Of a DNA stretch of 35,200 nt, positions 1-8,207 are shown in pieces. Both the position numbers and the translations under genes were made by a program. Origin of the DNA: an uncultured Anaeroplasma sp. (GTDB lineage Bacteria > Bacillota_I > Bacilli_A > Acholeplasmatales > Anaeroplasmataceae); assembly GCA_934216145.1 (NCBI GenBank), contig CAKQBG010000016.1, positions 1 to 35,200 of the forward strand. Reading direction: 5' to 3'. Position 1 is the stretch's first letter. Every line of letters starts with the position of its first letter. A model generated the notes under the pieces. The model ran no database searches. It was not told the DNA's origin and saw only the letters and a program-made list of their open reading frames with translations.

Positions 1-58
1 CAATGGAAGGTTACACAAAGTCATTTTTGTGTAGGGCTTTTCCATTGGTTTTATTTTT
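1..58 (+). terminator. Two-tier hairpin followed by a T-rich run
   Basis: The outer arms are CAATGGAA (1-8) and TTCCATTG (40-47). The inner arms are TACACAAA (12-19) and TTTGTGTA (26-33) around a 6-base loop. A T-rich run follows at 49-58. This fits an intrinsic terminator for a plus-strand gene lying left of the window. It could also end the minus-strand gene at 108-1058, but the bases needed to judge that lie outside the window. Confidence 0.5.
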
Positions 59-107
59 TACCTATTTACGAGTGAACAGTAACCTGTTATTACTATAGTA
101 ATAAAAC

Positions 108-1058
108 TTATTCAGATAATTTTGACATTAGTGATAAACCTTTTTCAGTTAAGCCAACCACTTCAGTTAATGTATTTTTATTTTTTAAGTTATCAGATTT
201 AATTAATCCTTTTCCGATAAAGAATGCTTTGATTTTATTATGTGTTATATCATTAGTATGATATCCATGACATAGATTATCCACTAATTCATTAAACTTC
301 AAAATATCAACCATAGCAGTAAGGCCACCAGAAATTTGCTTAAAGATTTCTTCAAAAGTAAATGTTAATTGTTTTTGGCCGGCTCTCATTCCTGAAACCC
401 ATACATAAACTGTTTCGATAAAATTTATTGTTATTTTCTTTTGTAAATAATCGTATTCAGAGATAGAAGAAATAGGATTTAAATTATTTTCAATTTCTTT
501 CTTTAATCTAGTGTTTTCTTCTATAATACCTAAATAAGTTTCTTGACTTATTACAGAATCTCCTCTTATCCATCCTGGTCTGTCAAATTGAGTCTTTGCA
601 TTCATAATAGATATAGCAGCTCTATATTTTAATTCATCAATAGTATTCCAAACAGTTGCCAGCCTATTTTTCATAGCTTTTTCCTTAAAGAAAATAAGTT
701 TCTTTTTCTTTTGCTCATCTGTATCTTTCATATTTTCTGGCAATTCATCAGCATTATTTCTAGCAAAAACAAGAACAGGTATCTTCTTGCTTATCGCATA
801 ATCATATTCCATTTCAGTGTAACTTTTACCAGTTTTATCATTAATCGTACCATACCTTGCACCAATTAATAGAATATAATAATCGCACAGATCTATGACT
901 CGCTTTATTACCTCAAATTGTTCATCGTCAGTTGCAACAAAAGATTCCATTCCAGCGGGTATACAATCAGTTGTTAACACCACATCAAAAAGTGCTTTTC
1001 TTTCCTCTACAAAATCTGCAAATGTAGAACTAATAAATACTTGATATTTCTTTTCCAT
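108..1058 (-). CDS. DUF4062 domain protein (TIR-like N-terminal domain)
   Basis: The 316-residue protein starts with the strand KKYQVFISSTFADFVEERKA. Further on it has LCDYYILLIGARYG and SYTEMEYDYAISKKIPVLVF, the signature of DUF4062, a Rossmann-like fold distantly related to TIR and often found at the N-terminus of STAND NTPases or in defence loci. About residues 185-316 hold a short charged helix and then a region that looks helical or winged-helix; I do not recognise it, and no NTPase domain is present. The gene has its own promoter and a weak AGGGG ribosome site. It stands alone at the window edge, so partner genes may lie to the left. A signalling or anti-phage role is possible but is inferred only from the domain family. 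Confidence 0.8.
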   Translation of the reverse strand: MEKKYQVFISSTFADFVEERKALFDVVLTTDCIPAGMESFVATDDEQFEVIKRVIDLCDYYILLIGARYGTINDKTGKSYTEMEYDYAISKKIPVLVFARNNADELPENMKDTDEQKKKKLIFFKEKAMKNRLATVWNTIDELKYRAAISIMNAKTQFDRPGWIRGDSVISQETYLGIIEENTRLKKEIENNLNPISSISEYDYLQKKITINFIETVYVWVSGMRAGQKQLTFTFEEIFKQISGGLTAMVDILKFNELVDNLCHGYHTNDITHNKIKAFFIGKGLIKSDNLKNKNTLTEVVGLTEKGLSLMSKLSE

Positions 1059-1098
1059 TTTAAACCCCTAATTTTGCCATACGCAAAAATTCAAATTA

Positions 1099-1127
1099 AT
1101 TATAGAATAAAAAATACAAAATGTCTA
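1099..1127 (-). promoter_or_regulatory. Promoter of the DUF4062 gene
   Basis: The -35 box TAGACA (1127-1122) and -10 box TATAAT (1104-1099) are separated by 17 bases. A short inverted repeat, TTTTGC and GCAAAA, lies between the expected start of transcription and the ribosome site. Confidence 0.6.
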
Positions 1128-1196
1128 TTATTTATAATGTCTAATTTTTAAGATAATTATATTGGTTAATTATATTTATATAATTACTTACTAGAC

Positions 1197-2525
1197 TTAT
1201 TTTTCAAAATTTTTCCGCGAAAGACAGCATACCGTCTCCAAATGCATTGTTCTCGCAAACATATCTACCGCATCTATGCTTTTTATAGAATAATCATTAT
1301 CAAAGAAAGTATATAAATCTCTCTTTAATGATCTAGGATCACAACTAATATAAATGACACTTCTAGGCTTTAAATATCCTATTGCGTTAATAAATTGCTT
1401 TGTAGACCCATCTCTTGGAGGATCCATAATTACAACATCTATTATTGTTCTAGCTTGCGCTAAATGAGTCATAAAGTTTGTTGCATCATCAGCTATAAAT
1501 TCAATATTAGTAATTTTATTAAGTTTAGCATTTATGTTCGCGTCCTTTATAGCATCCTTATTTAATTCAACACCAATTACTTCTTTAGCATATTTAGAAG
1601 CAAAAATAGAGATAGTACCAACACCACAATATGCATCAATAACAATATCATTTTTAGTTATACCTGATTTAGATAGGGCTAAATCATAAAGCTTCTTCAT
1701 ACCTACTGTATTTACCTGGAAGAATGATTTAGAAGAAATTTTAAATTTAAAATCTCCTACCATTTCATAAATATATCCAGGTCCCATTAGAACCTTTTCT
1801 CTATCTCCCATAACAATAGAGGTATCTCTTGAATTATAATTTTGAACAATTGTAGTAATACCTAAATTAGCTTTATTTATATCCTTTACGACATTACCTC
1901 TACCTGGGAATATTTCTCCATTAGTAACTAAAACAAGCATTGTTTCCTTTGAATTAAAGCCATAACGAATATAGATATGTCTTAATACTCCTGTTCTTGT
2001 TTTTTCATCATAAGGAGTAATTTTATTTTTAGTTAAAATTTGATTTAAAGCCTTTATAACCTCATTTGCATGTGTAGCCTGTAACATACAATCTGAGATT
2101 GTAACAATACGATGAGAATATTCCTCATATAAACCACAAACAACCTTTTTAGATTTCGAAAGCTTATAAGTCATTTGACATTTATTACGATAATGATAAG
2201 GGTCAAACATTGGAACAATTTCAATTTCTTTCTTCAAATGAAATGGCTTAAATAAATCATTAATAAAATCCTTCTTTAGTTTAAGCTCATATTCATAAGA
2301 AATATGCATGAATTGACATCCACCACATTCCTTTTGAAAAGGACATCCATCATTTATTCTAAATTCACTAGGCTTTGTTACCTTAGCTAAAACAGGATAA
2401 TTTTTACTTGTATCTACTAATATATCTTCATTATCAATAACATCATGAATTAAATATTTCTTTTTATTATATTCAATTTCACAATCTGGAATATACCCTA
2501 CCTTAATGTTTTTGTATTCCTTCAT
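1197..2525 (-). CDS. rlmCD: 23S rRNA (uracil-5-)-methyltransferase, RlmCD/RumA type
   Basis: This SAM-dependent enzyme of the TrmA/RumA family makes 5-methyluridine in 23S rRNA. The protein of 442 residues is normal for the family. An N-terminal TRAM-like strand region comes first, then the cluster CPFQKECGGCQFMH (C-x5-C-x2-C at about 61-70), which with a later Cys binds a 4Fe-4S cluster. The SAM site is DAYCGVGTISIF, followed by MDPPRDGS and the catalytic SCDPRSLKRDL. The start has GGAGG 7-8 bases upstream. The gene lies 9 bases behind the ABC-F gene and is probably cotranscribed, a sensible pairing of two ribosome-related genes. Whether it modifies one or two uridines cannot be read from sequence. 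The symbol follows the single-copy Firmicute enzyme. Confidence 0.92.
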   Translation of the reverse strand: MKEYKNIKVGYIPDCEIEYNKKKYLIHDVIDNEDILVDTSKNYPVLAKVTKPSEFRINDGCPFQKECGGCQFMHISYEYELKLKKDFINDLFKPFHLKKEIEIVPMFDPYHYRNKCQMTYKLSKSKKVVCGLYEEYSHRIVTISDCMLQATHANEVIKALNQILTKNKITPYDEKTRTGVLRHIYIRYGFNSKETMLVLVTNGEIFPGRGNVVKDINKANLGITTIVQNYNSRDTSIVMGDREKVLMGPGYIYEMVGDFKFKISSKSFFQVNTVGMKKLYDLALSKSGITKNDIVIDAYCGVGTISIFASKYAKEVIGVELNKDAIKDANINAKLNKITNIEFIADDATNFMTHLAQARTIIDVVIMDPPRDGSTKQFINAIGYLKPRSVIYISCDPRSLKRDLYTFFDNDYSIKSIDAVDMFARTMHLETVCCLSRKNFEK

Positions 2526-2534
2526 AAAAGCCTC

Positions 2535-4088
2535 CTATAGAATCTTTGTTGTCCATTTTTCAGCATCAAAGATGTTAGTTGCGATATCCTGATAAAATTC
2601 AGCCTCATGGCATACTAATACTACAGTACCCTTAAAAGCCTTAATTGCTTCCTTTAGTGAATCTTTCGCATATACATCTAAATGATTAGTTGGTTCATCT
2701 AATACTAATGTATTACATTCCTGAAGCATTATTTTACATAAACGAACCTTTGCTGCTTCTCCTCCTGATAATACCATCATTAATGATTCAATCTTATCCT
2801 TAGTTAAACCACATGAAGCGAGTGCTCCTCTAACCTCAGCATTTGTCATAGATGGATACATATTCCAAATCTCTTCTAATGCAGAATTTTTAGAATATTC
2901 CTCTTCCTGTTGGAAATATCCATAATGAATATTATAATCAAGCTTACATTCTCCTGATAATGGCGGAATAATACCTAATAGAGTTTTTAATAATGTTGAT
3001 TTACCAATACCATTTGCACCCTTTATAACAACCTTTTGACCACGCTCAATAACAAAATTAATCTTAGATGATAAAGGCTCATTATAGCCAATAACTAAAT
3101 CATTTGCCGTAAAAACAAACTTACCAGATGCTCCACATTCCTTAAATTTAAATGTTGGCTTAATTACTTCCTTAGCCTTATCTATAATTTCCATTTTATC
3201 TAATCTTCTTTGACGAGATTTAGCCAAATCAGTAGTCGCTACTCTAGCTTTATTCTTAGCTATAAAAGTTTCAAGAGCCTTTATTTCCTTTTGCTGACGC
3301 TCATAAGCCATATTTTGCTGACGCTTCTTAAGCTCATACATTTGCATATAATTATCATAATTACCAGTATATCTAGTTAAAGTACCATCATCCATATGAT
3401 ATATAACATTAACTACTCTATTCAAAAAGGCAACATCATGAGATACAAGTAAAAAGGCATTTTCATAATTAGATAAATAATCCTCAAGCCAATGAATTTG
3501 ATCCTCATCTAAAAAGTTAGTTGGCTCATCAAGAATCAATATCATAGGCTGCGCTAAAATAAGTTTTGTTAATAAAACCTTACTACGTTGACCACCACTT
3601 AAATTAGATACATCATGATCAAGTCCGATAGCTCCTAAGCCTAAACCATTTGCGACTTCCTCTATTTTGCTATCTAACGTATAAAAGCCAGATGATTCAA
3701 GCTCGGACTGAATCTCACCAGTATCCTCTAAATAGCCTTGCATTTCCTCTTCTGTACAATCACACATTTTATTATATAGCTCATTCATTTCAGCCTCTAA
3801 ATCATACATATGCTGGAATGCTTCTCTTAAAACCTCTCTGATTGTTTTACCTTTAGTTAAAGAAGTGTATTGATCTAAATAACCAGTTGTAATTCTTTTA
3901 CACCATTCAATTTTTCCATTATCTGGAGTTAATTCTCCTGTAATCATTTTAATAAATGTTGATTTTCCCTCACCATTTAATCCAATTAATCCAATATGCT
4001 CTCCTTTTTGCATAACAAAAGAAGCATTTTCTAAAATAACTCTATTTCCAAATGAAAAAGATACATCAGTACACTTTAATACGCTCAT
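2535..4088 (-). CDS. ABC-F family ATPase (ribosome-associated)
   Basis: This cytosolic protein has two ABC domains and no membrane segment, the hallmark of the ABC-F family that binds the ribosomal E site. The first domain has Walker A GLNGEGKST (about 37-45), signature LSGGQRSK and Walker B LILDEPTNFLD. The second has GANGIGKST, LSGGEAAK and LVLDEPTNHLD. A charged linker rich in Lys, Arg and Gln (about 250-310) joins them, as expected for the P-site tRNA interaction motif. Length 517 is close to the YkpA/YbiT group. The start has GGAG 6 bases upstream. It leads an operon with the rRNA methyltransferase. A housekeeping translation factor is more likely than antibiotic protection, but sequence alone does not decide. 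Confidence 0.92.
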   Translation of the reverse strand: MSVLKCTDVSFSFGNRVILENASFVMQKGEHIGLIGLNGEGKSTFIKMITGELTPDNGKIEWCKRITTGYLDQYTSLTKGKTIREVLREAFQHMYDLEAEMNELYNKMCDCTEEEMQGYLEDTGEIQSELESSGFYTLDSKIEEVANGLGLGAIGLDHDVSNLSGGQRSKVLLTKLILAQPMILILDEPTNFLDEDQIHWLEDYLSNYENAFLLVSHDVAFLNRVVNVIYHMDDGTLTRYTGNYDNYMQMYELKKRQQNMAYERQQKEIKALETFIAKNKARVATTDLAKSRQRRLDKMEIIDKAKEVIKPTFKFKECGASGKFVFTANDLVIGYNEPLSSKINFVIERGQKVVIKGANGIGKSTLLKTLLGIIPPLSGECKLDYNIHYGYFQQEEEYSKNSALEEIWNMYPSMTNAEVRGALASCGLTKDKIESLMMVLSGGEAAKVRLCKIMLQECNTLVLDEPTNHLDVYAKDSLKEAIKAFKGTVVLVCHEAEFYQDIATNIFDAEKWTTKIL

Positions 4089-4113
4089 AATTACTCCTTT
4101 AATTTTATTTTTT

Positions 4114-4132
4114 TAATACCTTTGGTATTATA
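4114..4132 (-). promoter_or_regulatory. -10 box overlapped by an inverted repeat upstream of the ABC-F gene
   Basis: A -10 box TATAAT (4132-4127) overlaps the perfect repeat TAATACC-TTT-GGTATTA (4114-4130). The repeat could be an operator or a hairpin at the 5' end of the transcript. No good -35 box was picked out. Confidence 0.4.
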
Positions 4133-4233
4133 TCATAGTAAAAAAAATTAAACTACATTTTTTTATTTATTTTTTATTAATACTAGATTTAAAAAATATA
4201 TTTTGATATAATTTCAAAAAGAGGTAAAAAAAA

Positions 4234-4776
4234 ATGATAGTATGCTGTTATGGTGCTTCAAGCACAACATTAGATGAAATATATTATGAAAAAGCTTATG
4301 AAATAGGTAAAAAGCTAGGAGAAAATGGTTTTGGCTTCATCTTCGGTGGAGGTATTGAGGGATTAATGGGCGCTTCCTACCATGGAGCTAAGGATGGAAA
4401 TGCTTATACAATTGGTATATCACCTAAATTCTTTGATGAACCTGGTATTCTTGTTAAGGATAGTGATGAATTTATATTTACTGATACAATGAGAGAAAGA
4501 AAAAAGCTTCTAATTGAAAAATCAGAAGCTACAATAGTTCTTCCTGGTGGAATTGGTACATATGAGGAATTTTTTGAACTATTAGTCCTAAAAAGCCTTG
4601 GTCAAGATAATAGACCAATAGTTATTTATAATATAAATAATTATTATGACAAAATGAAAGAATTCTTAGAACACACTGTAGAAGAAAAATTCATGAGTCA
4701 AGAGAATTTAGATTTATGTGTATTTTTAGATGATCCTGATGAAATTATAGATTATATTAAAAACTATAATTACTAA
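4234..4776 (+). CDS. LOG family nucleoside 5'-monophosphate phosphoribohydrolase
   Basis: This Rossmann-fold protein belongs to the LOG (lonely guy) or TIGR00730 family, whose members release the base from nucleoside 5'-monophosphates, in plants from cytokinin precursors. The family signatures are clear: GGGIEGLMGA near residue 38, MRERKKLL near 88, and PGGIGTYEE near 105, which carries the catalytic Arg/Glu pair and phosphate loop. At 180 residues it is complete. It is one of only two plus-strand proteins here and is transcribed divergently from the ABC-F gene. A TATAAT at 4207-4212 and GAGG 9 bases before the ATG support the start. The real bacterial substrate is not known. Confidence 0.88.
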   Translation: MIVCCYGASSTTLDEIYYEKAYEIGKKLGENGFGFIFGGGIEGLMGASYHGAKDGNAYTIGISPKFFDEPGILVKDSDEFIFTDTMRERKKLLIEKSEATIVLPGGIGTYEEFFELLVLKSLGQDNRPIVIYNINNYYDKMKEFLEHTVEEKFMSQENLDLCVFLDDPDEIIDYIKNYNY

Positions 4777-4791
4777 AAACTAATATATTTA

Positions 4792-4834
4792 AAATAGCCT
4801 CGCTTTAAGATCAGCTTAAGGTGAGGCTATTTTA
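4792..4834. terminator. Bidirectional intrinsic terminator
   Basis: The stem AATAGCCTC/GAGGCTATT continues inward as CTTTAAG paired imperfectly with GCTTAAG, and is flanked by A and T runs. It sits between the convergent LOG and Smr genes and can serve both. Confidence 0.8.
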
Positions 4835-4888
4835 TATTATCTATTAATAACTTAAAATACTAATATCATTTATGATTAATATCTAAAT

Positions 4889-5218
4889 TTATACTCCTAT
4901 ATAAATAATACCAGGATTTTTCCTATTAAAATCCTCCTTTGGTATTACAAAGCGATGAGAGAATTTTTGATAATTTATATTAAATATATCTAAATCACTC
5001 CCAATCAAATATCCCTTAATCTGATTCTTAATCTTTAATTCCTCTAGTCTTTCAATAACAGCAGTTTTAATTTTATGAGATGTTCCTTTACTTCCATAGC
5101 CAGTAACTAAACATAAAAGCTTATCCTTATCCTTTTTAGCAAGTCTAATAGAAACCTCAAGTTCATATATTGCATCACTTACTTTTTCTCTATTAGAATG
5201 AATATCACGTGTAAGCAC
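4889..5218 (-). CDS. Divergent Smr-domain protein
   Basis: The 109-residue protein matches the Smr (small MutS-related) fold in order. It has a DIHSNR start motif in place of LDLHG, then a helix with AIYELEVSIRLAKK, the strand LLCLVTGYGSKGTSHKIKTAV, and a second helix. Smr domains usually carry HGxG at the strand end. Here it is TGYGS, so the usual His is missing and nuclease activity is doubtful. The start is GTG (5218-5216), chosen because AAAGGTG lies 6 bases upstream; no ATG is placed as well. It follows the kinase-like gene after a terminator, so it probably has its own promoter. The Smr assignment rests on motif spacing and is fairly sure; the function is not. Confidence 0.65.
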   Translation of the reverse strand: MLTRDIHSNREKVSDAIYELEVSIRLAKKDKDKLLCLVTGYGSKGTSHKIKTAVIERLEELKIKNQIKGYLIGSDLDIFNINYQKFSHRFVIPKEDFNRKNPGIIYIGV

Positions 5219-5253
5219 TTATATCACCTTTTAATATATTTTTCTTAAAAAAT

Positions 5254-5277
5254 ATTCCTTACAAAATTGTAAGGAAT
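5254..5277 (-). terminator. Intrinsic terminator of the kinase-like gene
   Basis: The perfect arms ATTCCTTACAA and TTGTAAGGAAT have a 2-base loop. They are followed on the minus strand by a T-rich run. It lies between the kinase-like gene and the Smr gene. Confidence 0.8.
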
Positions 5278-5288
5278 AATAATTTTTA

Positions 5289-5876
5289 TTAAAGATTAAA
5301 TCTACCCTTTACGTAAGCAACAATCGCATCAACTGTTTCATTAATTCCAATCTTAGAATTAATGCATAAGTCGTAATTATTAGCTTTACCCCATTCTCTA
5401 TCAGTGTAGAAATTGTAGTAGCCCTTTCTTAATCTATTCTTCTTAATAATCATCTGAGAAGCCTTTGCTTCAGGTAAACCATAATATTGAACACTTCTCT
5501 TTATCTTATCCTCCATTGGAGCACAAATAAATATACTAGCTACATTTTCCATATCCTTTAAAACATAATCAGCACATCTACCAACAATAACACATGATTC
5601 ATTTAATGCAATTCTCTTAATTGCTTCAAATTGAGCAAGAAATACCTTTTGGCCTAATGACATATCATAGGAATAAAGACCTATGTTAGCTCCAATAAAG
5701 CCTTCCTTCTTCTCATCATAATGCTTAAATACAGTCTCTGATAAACCAGAATCCTCAGCAGCCTTAGCTAAAAGCTCATTATCATAAAAAGAGATTCCAA
5801 GCTTTTCAGCAACCATTCTACCGATAAATCTACCTCCACTTCCATATTCTCTACCAATAGTAATTACATACTTCAT
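5289..5876 (-). CDS. Cytidylate kinase-like family protein
   Basis: The protein begins with ITIGREYGSGGRFIGRMVAE, the P-loop region typical of the cytidylate-kinase-like family (PF13189), where the loop is GREYGSGG rather than GxxGxGK. A GRCADYVL motif near residue 98 and the LID-like stretch KNRLRKGYYNFYTDREWG near 146-163 follow. Length 195 is usual for the family. Members are common in gut Firmicutes. They are thought to phosphorylate a nucleotide or similar small substrate, but the substrate is unproven and a true Cmk is not excluded. The start has AAGGAAGG 7 bases upstream, and a TATAAT at 5904-5899 gives a likely promoter. It is divergent from tRNA-Glu. Confidence 0.82.
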   Translation of the reverse strand: MKYVITIGREYGSGGRFIGRMVAEKLGISFYDNELLAKAAEDSGLSETVFKHYDEKKEGFIGANIGLYSYDMSLGQKVFLAQFEAIKRIALNESCVIVGRCADYVLKDMENVASIFICAPMEDKIKRSVQYYGLPEAKASQMIIKKNRLRKGYYNFYTDREWGKANNYDLCINSKIGINETVDAIVAYVKGRFNL

Positions 5877-6006
5877 AATAGCACCTTCCTTTACTTTTAT
5901 TATATCATATTTTTATCTATAAAATGAATATTTTTTTGGATTTTAAATAAAAAAATTGCTATATAATCTACCAAATTGCATATAATAAAAAATGTAAAAA
6001 TACCTC

Positions 6007-6034
6007 TTGACATTTATTGGCTATATGATATAAT
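6007..6034 (+). promoter_or_regulatory. Promoter of tRNA-Glu
   Basis: There is a perfect -35 TTGACA (6007-6012) and a perfect -10 TATAAT (6029-6034) with a 16-base spacer. The tRNA begins 13 bases after the -10 box. Confidence 0.85.
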
Positions 6035-6047
6035 TTTATTGCTATAT

Positions 6048-6123
6048 GGCCCGTTGGTGAAACGGTTAACACACATGCCTTTCACGCATGCATTTATGGG
6101 TTCGAACCCCGTACGGGTCACCA
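6048..6123 (+). tRNA. tRNA-Glu (anticodon UUC)
   Basis: The 76-base gene folds as a full cloverleaf. The acceptor is GGCCCGT against ACGGGTC, with one G-U pair. The D stem is GTG/CAC. The anticodon stem CATGC/GCATG surrounds the loop CTTTCAC, with anticodon TTC at 6081-6083. The T arm contains GGTTCGAACCCC. The CCA end is encoded (6121-6123). The gene stands alone with its own promoter and terminator. Confidence 0.97.
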
Positions 6124-6158
6124 GATAGTTTATAATATATTTTATATATAAAAATAAG

Positions 6159-6184
6159 AAAAAGTCCTGATGGACTTTTTTTAT
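6159..6184. terminator. Terminator shared by tRNA-Glu and the AEC transporter gene
   Basis: The arms AAAAAGTCC (6159-6167) and GGACTTTTT (6172-6180) surround a TGAT loop. T runs on either strand let it work for the plus-strand tRNA and the minus-strand transporter. Confidence 0.8.
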
Positions 6185-6192
6185 TTTTATAT

Positions 6193-7134
6193 TTATATAA
6201 TGACTGAAATAAGCATAGTAAATAATGGAAGAGTTATAATAGATAGAACTGTACTTACAACAACAATCCCTGCTGCTAAATCAGAATTGTAATTAAATTT
6301 AATAGCGAATATAGAGGTAATAGCCGCACAAGGACAAGCCTCTAATATAAATACTATCTTTAATAAATCTAAATCAATATTTACAAATATTAGTTTAATT
6401 AAAAATAATACTCCTACCATTATTAATGGTACTATAATAATTCTAATAACAACACTTAACCATAAGTATATATTTTTAATTACCTCTTTAATATTACATG
6501 AAGCAATAATCATTCCTGTAATAATCATAGATAATGGGGTGTTCATACTACCAATCATACTTAATGGTGTTTTTATAATACTAGGAATAGGAATTTGTAA
6601 AAAGAATATTATTAAACCAATTGCTAAAGCATATAATACTGGAGTTTTTAATATACTTTTTAATGCTACACCTAAATTAAAGGTTCCACTAACATTCATA
6701 TATCCAATAGTCCATAAAAGAATATTAAATACAGAAACAAATCCACTGGCGTAGATCAATCCAACGCTACCAAACATTGCTTCTATTAAAGGAAAACCCA
6801 TATAAGCAGCATTAGAAAACATCATACCAAACATTAATACTCTTTTATCACTAATTTTCCATTTTATTGTAAAAATAAATATTAATATTATACCAATAAT
6901 TAAAGCAATAAAGCTAATCAAAAAACATAATAATAAATTATTCAATATATTATTATCATATGTCGTTATATATGAATTTATAATCATCATAGGAACTACT
7001 AAATAAACTAAAATATTAGATAATGATTTCTTACTAGAAATATCTAAAAGCTTAAGCTTTACTAATATAAAGCCAAAGATAATCATTATAAACATTATAA
7101 ATACCTGTTCTAGAGAAATAAATGCTAAATCCAT
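6193..7134 (-). CDS. AEC family (auxin efflux carrier-like) transporter
   Basis: The 313-residue integral membrane protein has about ten hydrophobic segments in the five-plus-five pattern of the AEC/MleP family. It has the N-terminal FGFILVKLKLL and VVPMMI stretches and a broken-helix region near LEACPCAAITSIFAIKFNYN. Family members move small organic anions such as malate, or other metabolites, across the membrane. The gene starts 1 base after the stop of the GntR regulator, so the two form an operon and the regulator probably responds to the transported compound. The substrate cannot be read from the sequence. Confidence 0.87.
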   Translation of the reverse strand: MDLAFISLEQVFIMFIMIIFGFILVKLKLLDISSKKSLSNILVYLVVPMMIINSYITTYDNNILNNLLLCFLISFIALIIGIILIFIFTIKWKISDKRVLMFGMMFSNAAYMGFPLIEAMFGSVGLIYASGFVSVFNILLWTIGYMNVSGTFNLGVALKSILKTPVLYALAIGLIIFFLQIPIPSIIKTPLSMIGSMNTPLSMIITGMIIASCNIKEVIKNIYLWLSVVIRIIIVPLIMVGVLFLIKLIFVNIDLDLLKIVFILEACPCAAITSIFAIKFNYNSDLAAGIVVVSTVLSIITLPLFTMLISVII

Positions 7135-7135
7135 A

Positions 7136-7762
7136 TTAAATCCTATAACCCTCTAAAGTCTTATTTAAATGATTAGTCATCATTTCCTTAGCTTTCTTTT
7201 CATCCTTAGCTAATAAGGAATCTATTATTAAAATATGTTCATATAGTGAGGCCTTATATCTTTCTTCACTATTAATACTAGATAAATATCTAATTCTAGT
7301 GGATTTTTCCATTAATAAATTAATTTCTTCACTTATATATTTATTATTTAATGAATCAGCAATACTTTTATGAAATTCCTTATCAATATCATCAATACCA
7401 CTTACCTCTACTGGTATTACAAGCTTATCTAAATTATCATTAATAATATTTAAAAGATATTCCTTCCATTTCATTAAAAGACTACTACTCATTTTACTAC
7501 AAGCCTTCTCACATATTATAGGCTCTAATATAAACCTAAAATCATAAACCTCTTTAATATCTGTAATACTGATATTAGATACAATAGTACCCTTTCTAGG
7601 AATAATAGTTAAATATCCCTCCTGATTTAATCTTAATACTGCTTCCCTAACTGGAGTTCTACTCAATTTTAGCTCATTAGCAATGCTTTTTTCATCAAAA
7701 ACATCTCCAGGCTTCATATTACCTAATATAATTTCTTTTTTTATATAATCATATGGACTCAT
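7136..7762 (-). CDS. GntR family regulator, FCD (FadR-like) type
   Basis: The N-terminal winged helix (about 1-65) contains the GntR pattern FDEKSIANELKLSRTPVREAV with GYLTIIPRKGTIV. The C-terminal FCD ligand domain (about 75-205) has the metal-site pattern with FRFILEP, FHKSIAD and EHILIIDSL, whose Asp and His residues normally bind a metal and an organic acid. Length 208 is normal. The gene is followed immediately by the AEC transporter, which it most likely controls together with itself. A strong GGGAGGGG ribosome site lies 6 bases before the ATG, and a palindrome lies just upstream of it. The ligand is unknown; a carboxylate is a reasonable guess from the family. Confidence 0.9.
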   Translation of the reverse strand: MSPYDYIKKEIILGNMKPGDVFDEKSIANELKLSRTPVREAVLRLNQEGYLTIIPRKGTIVSNISITDIKEVYDFRFILEPIICEKACSKMSSSLLMKWKEYLLNIINDNLDKLVIPVEVSGIDDIDKEFHKSIADSLNNKYISEEINLLMEKSTRIRYLSSINSEERYKASLYEHILIIDSLLAKDEKKAKEMMTNHLNKTLEGYRI

Positions 7763-7775
7763 ATTTTCCCCTCCC

Positions 7776-7798
7776 GTGATATATCACTGATATATTAC
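7776..7798 (-). promoter_or_regulatory. Putative GntR operator
   Basis: A perfect 12-bp palindrome GTGATATATCAC (7776-7787) overlaps a tandem direct repeat, TGATATATCAC and TGATATATTAC (7777-7798). It lies 13 bases before the GntR start and next to its ribosome site, where autoregulation would act. The link to the regulator is inferred from position. Confidence 0.5.
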
Positions 7799-7821
7799 AA
7801 CTTTTTAATTAAAAAAGCAAT

Positions 7822-7851
7822 AAAAAAAGCTTATCTCATATAGAAATAAGC
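7822..7851 (-). terminator. Intrinsic terminator of the small orphan gene
   Basis: The arms GCTTAT (7829-7834) and ATAAGC (7846-7851) are followed on the minus strand by seven T residues (7828-7822). It separates the orphan gene from the GntR operon. Confidence 0.75.
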
Positions 7852-7858
7852 CAATAAT

Positions 7859-8179
7859 TTATTTTACATAGATACGAAGATAATCGTATAAATCTGATTC
7901 AATCTTTGTATTAATTTCCTCAAAGCTTCCAAACGAAACTGAAATTTTTCTTTCCTGTCCTTTAAAGCTATCATTAAATATAATTTCATCATATTTAATA
8001 GCATCTAGAGAAATAATATGCTCTGAAACTGTTTTAAATTCAACAATATCCTTTTCTTTAATCTTCTTAATAAGATATTTTTCTTCTTTTGATTCAAGAG
8101 TCTCAGTAACACAATATCCTGATTTTAGCTCATAGGCGAAAATAATTTGCTTAATAACACTTTTCTCTTTACTAATCAT
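7859..8179 (-). CDS. Small protein of unknown function
   Basis: I do not recognise this protein. It has about 106 residues, is charged and shows no membrane segment or signal peptide. It has alternating strands and Lys/Glu-rich turns such as KYLIKKIKEKDIVEF and a strand near RKISVSFGSFEEI, so a small all-beta or alpha/beta fold is likely. Two in-frame ATGs are possible, at 8185 and 8179. GAGGAG is 3 bases before the first and 9 before the second, so 8179 is preferred. It is a single-gene unit with a clear promoter and terminator. A Fur-like sequence overlaps the promoter, which may mean metal control. Confidence 0.7.
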   Translation of the reverse strand: MISKEKSVIKQIIFAYELKSGYCVTETLESKEEKYLIKKIKEKDIVEFKTVSEHIISLDAIKYDEIIFNDSFKGQERKISVSFGSFEEINTKIESDLYDYLRIYVK

Positions 8180-8207
8180 AACCATTCACTCCTCAAAAAA
8201 CATATCG

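Noticed and set aside
1150..1180. AT-only palindrome after the rRNA methyltransferase gene
   Set aside because: A 9-bp arm pair of only A and T with no T run; too weak to call a terminator in a genome this AT-rich.
3650..3841. Open frame on plus opposite the ABC-F gene
   Set aside because: It is antisense to a highly conserved ATPase domain, has no ribosome site and makes a protein of no recognisable type.
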